The notes under the pieces are model-generated. The model had not been told where the DNA came from. It searched no databases and worked only from the letters and a program-made list of their open reading frames with translations. Source: Enoplolaimus lenunculus (taxonomy: Eukaryota; Nematoda; Enoplea; Enoplida; Thoracostomopsidae). From it: a stretch of 64,000 nt of DNA. The stretch lies in NCBI GenBank assembly GCA_030248215.1, contig JASANG010000733.1:248001-312000 (forward strand), given 5' to 3'. Shown piece after piece: positions 56,390-64,000 of the stretch (positions are counted from its first letter, which is position 1; each line of letters begins with the position of its first letter). The translations under genes were made by a program, and so were the position numbers.

Positions 56390-56524
56390 ATGGGAGCTCG
56401 TCTGAAGCTTGGAGCCAATGCGATAGCGAGCGAGCGAGCGACTGTTTACGTAGCGATTGTCTCGTGTTGCCTAACTGGCTGGTTATTGTTTATTTTGGTT
56501 CGCCTGGTTAAAATTGATAAGTAA
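56390..56524 (+). CDS. Candidate first exon or short ORF encoding a membrane anchor (low confidence)
   Basis: ATG at 56390 in a CpG-rich patch (GCGATAGCGAGCGAGCGAGC) opens MGARLKLGANAIASERATVY followed by VAIVSCCLTGWLLFILVRL and VKIDK, then TAA: 44 aa with one transmembrane segment. An overlapping donor GATAA/GTAAAT at 56521 would make it a first exon in phase 2. The downstream 4 kb is strongly G/T-rich, as transcribed introns often are. No downstream exon could be joined. The family is unrecognised. Confidence 0.3.
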   Translation: MGARLKLGANAIASERATVYVAIVSCCLTGWLLFILVRLVKIDK

Positions 56525-56764
56525 ATATTGTTCTGATGGTTGATGAGGAGGGATAAAGTGGCGTTTGCTATTAAGCGTAGCGCGCTGACTACGACAATGT
56601 CTGCGCAACTGTGATGGTTTGGAATATAGAAAACTGGTTTATCCTCCGGTTGGGATGTGGATCTTTGTCGATTGGGTTCAGGATTTTATTGAGGGTTGTG
56701 GAGTTTTAAGCGCAGATTTATATTGGTATCTATAGCAATTAGATGAGTTAGTGATAGCAGTTTT

Positions 56765-56963
56765 GGCGAAAGGACAGGGTCGGAACAGTAGTGTATGCGT
56801 ATTCCTAAGCCTAAGCGTAAGGATGAGCGTATTCCTAAGCCCCTAAGCCAATGCGTAAGATGAGCGTATTCCGAAGCTTAAGTAAAAACGTTAGTCTAAA
56901 GCTTAAACGGACTCTATTACAGCACCGCCGGAAAAACGATCCGGCCGTGTTCGATACGTGGCC
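56765..56963. mobile_element. GGCC-TIR MITE family B, copy 6
   Basis: GGCGAAAGGACAGGGTCGGA at the left and CCGGCCGTGTTCGATACGTGGCC at the right. CCTAAG arrays with GTAAGGATGAGCGTATTCC. No clear target duplication; ends more diverged than in copies 2 and 5. Confidence 0.75.
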
Positions 56964-58407
56964 TGAAGCAATTTTGATAGTTGCGGATAGCGCAGTGTGG
57001 TCGGTTTCAAGTCGAAGCAGCTTCGAAAAAAAGAACCATTAATGTTTATGTCAGAAAACAATAAAACATTAATAATTGTGTAAAATCAGATACGGTGGGT
57101 AGGTTACAGGTAGCAAAGCTTGATTGGGGTTAAAGATCGGAAGACGAGTTTTTTTCGGATAGAGAAATTTTTAGCTCAAAAGTAAGCTGAAACTTTTTTG
57201 ATTTTTTTTTCGGCCGACTACAACAGAAGAAACGACTACAACAACTCGGTCGTTTGATTATGGCGTTCGAAATATATACAGTGTAGCAGTAGTAGCAGTA
57301 GTAGTAGCAGTTACCTTTGACCTCTTGGCTGGTGTTGTCGTCCGTAGGGATCGTTATAATAAGCTAATTTAAGCCGTAGACGGATTAATATTGAGTTAAA
57401 ATTAACTTACACCTCGTGTGGCGTTGGAATCCTTGGCGGAAGTTGTCTCACAGCGTTGTGTTATTCCCGAGAGTGTCCCGACAATGCTGTCTGTCGTGTG
57501 TAAAAGTCGGAATTATACGGAAGTGTCTGGTTAAGCAAGGATACGTAGATAGTCGACTTGTCGTGGGTCGGGTTTTGTGTCAGAATATTAAGTTTAGAGC
57601 TTGATTATGTGTGACGGTGCTGTGTAAAATGTTGATATGTTGCGCTGGTAGGGAGATTATTTGTTCAATGTAAACCGCATGCGTTAATTGTAAAAACTAA
57701 ATGTTTCTGGATCTCCGTAGGAATTTGATGAAAAAACAGTTTAGTTTATAGATTTCGACGCGTTGACTTCAACGGTACCATTTGTAACGCTGCATGGCAA
57801 CCGGTTGAAAAGCTATGGCCGTTTAAACTTCAACTTTTCATACTTATATAAACAACCATGTACAAACGATATCGAAATTTGTAGTACGAATAAACTTGTT
57901 GAAGCGTATATTTTACGAACATGTGAATGGTAGGTATTTTGTCGTTCAATCTGAGCCGGGTTTGCACTATAATTTCCCATGGTTATAACATTTGGAGCCG
58001 TTTGTCTAATGATAAAAGCGGGTACCGTTGAACTCAGCTCGTCGAGATCTATATGATAGGCCGCTTTTTGTTAAATTCTTAGGAGGTGCACATTCCGCAC
58101 AACTGCCATGTTGGGTATAGGTTTCGCTTAAACAAAGTAATTTTACGCGGGTATACCCGTGGGTTAAAAATGCAACTTCCGCGGGCAGGGCGCAGGCTTG
58201 GTAAAGAAATCTTTACCCACTTATACCTATGCTGGCCTAGCGTACCAATGCAAACGTTGTTTTTCGTAAAAACTTTAAGTATATATACATGAATGTTTAA
58301 GTTGTATGAAAGTGCGATGTGCCGCAAATTCTGAATTCAGTCAGCGTGAACTAAGTACGTATATATTTGTAAATGTGAACGCCAAGTACGTACGTCATCG
58401 AACATTT
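56964..58407. other. No supported gene; G/T-rich
   Basis: Strand composition is skewed to G and T. A TACCCGCGGG-type fragment (CGCGGGTATACCCGTGGG) lies at 58147-58165. AGTAGCAGTAGTAGTAGCAG near 57290 is a short trinucleotide run. Confidence 0.4.
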
Positions 58408-58691
58408 GGCCCATGTTACTTTTAGGGGCGTCCATTGTTTCTGGTAGGTCTATAACAGAGTAGGTTTAGAGTCTACATTACATGTTTTTGCTTAGGCTTA
58501 GGCTTAGGCTTAGGAATTCGCTTTGGCAACGCTTAAGCTTAGGCTTAGGAATACGCTTTTGCAACGATTAGGCGTACGCTTAGGAATATGCTTTTGCAAC
58601 GCTTAGGCTTAGGCTTAGGAACACATTTTTGCAAGGCTTAGGCTTAGGAATACGTTTAATCTGCTGTTACGCCCCTAAAAGTAACACTGGC
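58408..58691. mobile_element. GGCC-TIR MITE family A, copy 9, expanded array
   Basis: Begins GGCCCATGTTACTTTTAGGG, ends GCCCCTAAAAGTAACACTGGC. The inner unit TTAGGCTTAGGAATACGCTT-TTGCAACGC is present four times, with ~38-bp spacing, versus one or two in other copies. Confidence 0.88.
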
Positions 58692-59073
58692 AGGACTTTT
58701 TATTGTACCATTTAATACTAAGTGTTGGCTGGTTCGACGTGTATTATAGAGGTTAATTTTCATTATTGCGGCGTACAAGCGGACGGACAGCGGGGTAATT
58801 TTGATCTAAATTGCTATATTAGTACGTAGGTACGTGACTATAAAAGTCAGGTATTAGCAGAAGTTAATTGTATGACCTCACCATATTTGTACATATATGT
58901 GCTATATTTAAGTGCTTTCTGCTGGTGCGTGACAACAAGTTGTAGTCGTTAGACGGGGGTTTAGTGAATATTGAACTCGAGCGTAGGAACTGAGACTAAA
59001 AGCAAGTACGATTAATGCTTAGACTTGGAATTGTAATAGATTTTTGTAATTGGGAAAGTTGAGGCTGTGACGT
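58692..59073. other. No recognised feature
   Basis: No coding or repeat signal. Confidence 0.35.
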
Positions 59074-59247
59074 GGGCCCGTGTCACAAGTTGGTGATAGG
59101 TCCTGTAACGTTCGAACCAGTAAATGCTGAGGTTCAAAATTCAGCACATGTGCCGATTTTGAGTTCAACAATAATGCAATAGTTAGTGAGTTTGAAAATC
59201 TATTACTAACTGATGATAGTTGCTATACACATTTGAGAATATGACCC
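59074..59247. mobile_element. MITE family V, copy 3
   Basis: Left GGGCCCGTGTCACAAGTTGG, right CTATACACATTTGAGAATATG. The interior GAGGTTCAAAATTCAGCACATG matches 50303-50521. The left end lacks the TTCTCAAATG tract. Confidence 0.65.
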
Positions 59248-59262
59248 ATAATTTAAGATTCT

Positions 59263-59492
59263 GGCCTATATTCTCAAATGCGTATAGCAGCTATCATCAG
59301 TAAGCGATAGGTAGGTTTTCAAACTGACGAACATCTGCAGTTGCCGATCTCAAAATTGGTGTACAGAAGAAGTACAGCAAATCAAACGCGAACAATTTGC
59401 TGAATTTCGAACCTCATAAATGCGCTGGTTCCAAAGTTACAGGGCCTATCACCGACTGGTGATAGGTGCTACACACATTTGAGAATACGGGC
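59263..59492. mobile_element. MITE family V, copy 4, adjacent to copy 3
   Basis: Left GGCCTATATTCTCAAATGCG, right ACACATTTGAGAATACGGGC, inverted. CAGCTATCATCAGTAAGCGA and CCTATCACCGACTGGTGATA arms. Only 15 bp separate it from the preceding copy. Confidence 0.8.
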
Positions 59493-60466
59493 AAAGATTA
59501 TAAGATGAAAGTAATCTACTTGCGGTGTACGTTCAATAGTTGGAATAGTTACACCCGTCAGTATGCAACGGTTTTGACTAAAAATTTGTCTTAAGAGTTA
59601 GAAGGTTGTCGTAGGTTTTGCAGGCGTTGTTCGAAATTTTGATTGGGTCGCATACTTGGTTGAGGTACGTATATATGGGTTAAAATTGATTAATAGCGTT
59701 CACAGCGGCTGGCTGATATATATTGGTATTTTTCCGTGTTCAATTGTCTGGTTCGCTTTCGATTAAGGGGTTTACCTTGACGGACCAATGACGTATAATC
59801 GGCGAACTTTTCGCTAGTTTGTTTTATATACGTGACTAAACGTTTAGTTGAAGCTGTACAGTTGTTGGTTGGCTGGCTTTAGTTGCCTTGAAATGAAAGT
59901 ACGAACTAACATTGCGGATGTAGTAAACTTTGGCCGTTTCCGCTAAAATATATTCGTTGTGTGTATGTGTCCGTGCTTGTGGTGTACCTGGTTGTCTTTT
60001 TGTCTTCTACCTGTTCGTCAAAGAGTCTTTAGCAGTCGCTGTGGACACACAGTCTTTGAAATTTACACTGACATCTGTTGAGCATGGGTAAAATAGGGGA
60101 ACGTAGTCGATAGCGGTTTAGTTTCACGTGACTAGCGTGATATTCGAGGCAGAAACTAAGGTGTATTTAGATAACGTTTGGGGTTTGATGTTGTGTCCGC
60201 TGTAGTGTGTAAGATATTGGAGTTTGGTTCAGGCTGGGTGATGGCTGTTTCGCTGACTGGTGGCGAGTATGGACTGTGTATGTTGTATTGGGTTTGGGGG
60301 GGATTTGGTGGATTTGGTGTCCAGTGAACATTAAAGGTGTAGGGGTGGAATAAGTTTGGTATCATTGGATGGAGACAGTTGCAAGGTGTGTAGCGAGTCT
60401 GGCACGTTGATTGGTGCAAAATGTTTGAGATGGAGATCATTGGGATTTCACAGTATGTACGAACAG
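59493..60466. other. No supported gene; strongly G/T-rich
   Basis: Marked G+T skew (for example 60170-60360). The long antisense frame here follows from that composition. Confidence 0.4.
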
Positions 60467-60858
60467 CAGGGTGCAACCGGAATTCCGGTTCCGGCATTTT
60501 TTCACCTTCCGGTTCCGGTTCCGGTAAATTTTTACCGGATTTAAAAATTCCGGTATTATAATTTGGCCGTTTTCTTAACTTTGCTAATTTTTAAGAATCT
60601 CTTTTGAAAGCCACTTGTACTCCGAATATAAGCCATTGATGGTGGATTTCACTTCAGTCGATGATGAAAATCTAAAATACAACAAATAAAATAAATACCT
60701 ATGTTCGACTAAGGTTATTTCACAAAATAATAGAGCAAAAAATAAGATTAAAATGAAATTTTTGGTGAAATGCATTTTTCATTTTCCGGTTCCGGTTCCG
60801 GTAAAATTTTCAAATTCCGGTTCCGGTTCCGGTAAATTGTAATTCCGGTTGCACCCTG
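60467..60858. mobile_element. hAT-type MITE (CAGGGTGCAACCGG), perfect 8-bp TSD
   Basis: 392 bp: CAGGGTGCAACCGGAATTCC at the left and GGAATTACAACCGG-type inverse ...CCGGTTGCACCCTG at the right. Perfect ACGAACAG duplications at 60459-60466 and 60859-60866. Sub-terminal GGTTCCGGTTCCGGTAAA repeats on both sides. No transposase. Confidence 0.93.
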
Positions 60859-60866
60859 ACGAACAG

Positions 60867-61491
60867 GGGCCGAAGCTTCACCAACAGGGGTCGAAGTTTC
60901 ACCGGTGGTGAGGGTAAAAGTCTTCGAAACGCGGTTGGACCCATGGCAAACGACTGGCTAAGGGATTGACGACGCTAAAGTGACCGATACTGATGGCGTG
61001 GTATTAGATTAATTGTGAAGGCACTGTAGTATTTAGTGGTGCCGCGAAATGGTTACGGTTTCGATTAAAAGCGGAAAGGTATTGTTTTGTAGGTGGTGGT
61101 TGTGGTGGAGGCACTGGTCAGTGAGTATATCGGGTTTGGGGGGTTCCAAGATTGGTTTGTTCATGCTACCAAAACGGACCTTTTTAGTGTCAATGTTGGG
61201 AACGTCAAAGATGTTGGGTTTGAAATTACGAGTGTCGAGGAGTGTTTTGGCATTGAATTGAGAACGCTTGCCACAAGCACTGTTTCTGGCCTTGATTTAA
61301 AGTGTGAACCTATATCGCGTAGTTCAGTGTACGACCGGATACCGGAACCGGAACAAGATATTGCATTTTTTGTACGTGCTGCAACCGGATATTACTCGGA
61401 GATATAGCGTGTAAATATGAGCGCTTTTGAACATGTAATTGAGCCGCTCGAAAGTTATATGTTTACTGAATTAAAATTAATTGTTAGCTTG
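60867..61491. other. No supported gene
   Basis: The open frame 61093-61407 runs into an ACCGGATACCGGAACCGGAA hAT remnant (61333-61395). No family recognised. Confidence 0.35.
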
Positions 61492-61619
61492 TGAGGAAAT
61501 TGCCTAAAAACCTCCAAAACCGATATATGAATAGTTAGCTAATAACTAATTTGCATATTACCTTAATTGCTTACGTGTGTTCGAGCTTCGCTTAATAAAT
61601 GTAGTCCCACTACGGCTGG
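61492..61619 (+). mobile_element. Helitron-like repeat, 3'-end copy 3
   Basis: AACCTCCAAAACCGATATAT, TAATTTGCATATTACCTTAA and GTTCGAGCTTCGCT lead to the end GTAGTCCCACTACGGCTGG followed by T, as in the copies at 18282 and 19027. Confidence 0.5.
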
Positions 61620-62439
61620 TTTCAGTTGTTGAAAAACGTAACAGATTTACTTGCACAGAAAGGTAATCAATCGCAGCCCGCTGTTAAATATGGCTGCTTG
61701 TCAAAAGCAGTTTTATGGTACGTATTCGAGGCCTGGGGCCACAACAGTAAATATTCAGTATTGCGTCGATTTATGACGCTGTCTGTTGTTATGTGCAAAA
61801 AGTATCGGCAATGAATCGGCAATTTTTTGCAGTGCCGAGATACCGGTGCTGATACTCACGAAAAGTGCCGATTATTACCGATGCAGATTAATCGGTACAT
61901 CCCTAGTAACACCAAGATTCAATAAAATTACGGCGCCTTGTTAAATGTTTTAGCTTTGACCCGTTCAATATTTACTATATATAGTAATTCATAATGCATA
62001 AATAGTTTCCGCCATTATTAGACTTGGTCATTATATTTGTTAGTTATATGGTCGTATTTAAAACCATTTGCGAACTTGTTCGAATACAAGCTGTATGTAG
62101 AAATATTGGTAAACGCAAAATGTTGAAATTTTTTTCAGGGCGATTATAACTTTCAGTTTCGCGAGCTATGCCCCTTTTAGACCAGTACGTATGTTGGGTA
62201 TTAATATACCTAGGTAATTATTTCGGTGTCTGACCAACTGTGGCGCAGGTTGCGTACTGAAGTTGAATTATGTCCGAGACAAAAAGCTGCTAACCGAAGT
62301 TAGGGCAACATTTTGACATTTTACTGTAAATAATGCGCTATTTGTTATTATCGGCGTTCGGATCCGTCGCTGGAGACGGCCAGCTTGACACAATCAAACG
62401 CACATTGGCTGGCCGAATAAAAGTAAATGCATTAGCCGC
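61620..62439. other. No supported gene; exon-like fragments
   Basis: TTTCAG/TTGTTGAAAAACG with 12 open codons and AAAG/GTAATC (61626-61663), and TTTTTTTCAG/GGCGATTATAAC (62139) with CCA/GTACGT, resemble small exons, but phases do not join to each other or to the 56.4-kb candidate. Confidence 0.25.
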
Positions 62440-62783
62440 CGGGTGCAACCGGCGGAATTTTTACGGTTTTGTGGCAAATTATTCATAATCATTAAATATT
62501 GGAAACTTTGTCTTTAAAAATTTTTTTATTATTTCGAAATGAATGTTCTTGCAAGCAGTTGAGTTTTGTTAATAATCAGTTTGTGATGGTGTTTTCGCAA
62601 AACTTGATGATAAAATAGCTCAAGATGCGTTTAAGCCATTTTTTGGCAAGTTTTCTAAAAAGTCCAACAGTATTCGATGATAAAAATTGTTTCAAATTCC
62701 AGTTCCTGTTCCTGTCCGATTTCTGCGTAGAAATTCAATTCCTGTTTCTGGTCTGGCGAAATTTAGTTCCTGTTCGAACCCTG
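62440..62783. mobile_element. hAT-like MITE, diverged
   Basis: CCGGGTGCAACCGGCGGAAT at the left and TAGTTCCTGTTCGAACCCTG at the right, with GTTCCTGTTCCTGTCCG repeats. Interior resembles the CAGGGTGCAACCGG family. No clear target duplication. Confidence 0.55.
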
Positions 62784-64000
62784 CCCAGTAGTTAAAACTG
62801 GTGACGGCCAGTTGCTAACTGAAACAACTATGCGTTTAGGCCTGCGACTCGTACACCACGATGCTGACTACGGTGCTAATTATAATTTTGTTCAACGAAC
62901 GCTGTTTGCGTTTTGTTTACATGATCTCTGTATAGTAGACAACGCAAATAAATACCTATATCCAGATATAAAAGACTTTAAAATGCTGGAACAGATGTGT
63001 TCCGGGCGTTCAACTCAACTTAAAACAATAGTAATTTGAACTCAGTTTTGTTCAGTTGAATTCGAAAGCTTCTAATTTGACTCAATTTTATATGTTGGTC
63101 AAGTTTGACCATTTGTACTCTGCCGTGTGTGCTTAAGTGTTGTTTGAGTTGAACGGCAGGTTGGAATTATTTGTTTATATTATTGACTTGAGTTTGGTGT
63201 ACTCACATTTAATTAAAGTCACCGTGGAACTGAGTATTATCATGGTAGGGGATAGTTGATGCGAGTCGAGAGTCGATAATTTTTGGGTAAATTAGAGGAA
63301 CTGTATAGGATACTGGTTTGTATTGAACTGAATAGAATGGTGTAATAGTTGTTTATGTTTTCACTACGCACGCAGTGCCTGAACCGTGTTGGGTCGCTGT
63401 GTGGTGAGGTTGTATTCTGGTCCGTATGGGAGGGGCGCTGTGCACCGCACCCTACGTACAGCATCGTCCCAAGGTTCAGAAAAGTTTTGTGCAGGGTCGA
63501 GATTAATAGGGTGGAAAAAAGCTTTTCATGGGCAGGGAAAACGTTTTTGTCCCCTTTTGTAACCAAATTCTGGTTGCGACTGTATTGGTAATATACGGGC
63601 AAGAGACCGGTATGTAATCAGGCCATGATTCCGCTAGCGTTTGATTCACAGTAACGAAGACCTGAATGCCAAGCGGAACGGACCCGGTACGCCACAGCAA
63701 ACCTATGATATGAAGCATAACTGGAAGATACCACGATACAAACAAAACGTTTATTTTCCGCTCAATTGCACTAATTAGCAAAACAGTAAAGTTTATATCA
63801 TCATTCAACAGTCGAAATCAGTCGTCAGACCGATATTCCTTATTTGCATAATAGAAGCTGGCAACTTTTCGCCCGACAGCGGTGCTGGCAGCATTTATAA
63901 CCTTGTTCAAGTTTAGCTTTGTCACGATTGTTCGTGCATTTTTGGCTCAAAACGTTTATTGTCAACTGGTGATATTGACTGCATGCATTGCGAGATTGTG
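62784..64000. other. Right end of window, no supported gene
   Basis: The open frame 62812-63039 (GLRLVHHDADYGANYNF..) reads like protein but has no recognised family and no splice partner. The remainder has no recognised repeats. Confidence 0.3.

Noticed and set aside
61093-61407. 104-codon frame
   Set aside because: Its end lies in a CCGG-rich hAT remnant and there is no recognisable domain.
62812-63039. 75-codon frame, protein-like composition
   Set aside because: No recognised family. The acceptor that could open it introduces a stop in the only phases available from nearby exon-like pieces.
1-64000. Nematode origin or chromosome-end location suggested by TTAGGC repeats
   Set aside because: The repeats are confined to MITE interiors and relics, do not form a terminal array, and the gene content does not single out nematodes.

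Overview
The window is a piece of an AT-rich animal nuclear genome. Three spliced genes can be assembled exon by exon with GT..AG introns and consistent reading phase, and the rest is dense repeats. The genes have recognisable metazoan homologues: a three-finger matrin/U1-type zinc-finger protein, the NKAPD1 (C11orf57) family, and the engulfment adaptor CED-6/GULP1. An invertebrate is likely. Nothing in the sequence fixes the phylum. There are abundant short inverted-repeat transposons, tRNA-derived SINE-like units and simple satellites. No retroviral or other virus-like element was recognised.

Layout. Bases 1-20300 hold no gene I can support. They carry a short satellite at the left edge, many MITE copies, two trinucleotide microsatellites and a Helitron-like repeat pair (about 17.5-19.0 kb). 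Bases 20331-27945 (+) encode a 709-aa zinc-finger protein in 13 exons. Bases 29260-32604 (+) encode a 243-aa NKAPD1 homologue in 7 exons. Bases 36624-40034 (+) encode a 547-aa CED-6/GULP1 homologue in 3 coding exons. From 40.1 kb to the right edge there are again mostly mobile-element remnants, a perfect 7 x 74 bp satellite (55194-55711) and two weakly supported candidate first exons with hydrophobic N-termini (50111 and 56390). All three genes lie on the + strand. They are unrelated in function (RNA/DNA-binding zinc fingers, a nuclear RS/K-rich protein, apoptotic-cell engulfment), and gaps of 1.3 and 4 kb do not suggest an operon.

The most unusual feature is a group of MITEs whose terminal inverted repeats begin GGCC and which make 8-bp target duplications (five perfect ones are readable here). 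Their interiors are arrays of TTAGGC, the unit known as the nematode telomere repeat. The group falls into two TIR families (A, GGCCCATGTTAC..; B, GGCCCATGTATAG..) that share the array interior, and at least one copy looks like an A/B chimera with another MITE nested in it. Other families are hAT-type MITEs with CAGGGTGCAACCGG ends, a TA-duplicating family (CACTGCAAAAAA) and a family ending GGCCCGTATTCTC. All coordinates and splice sites were read by eye, without alignment or transcript data.
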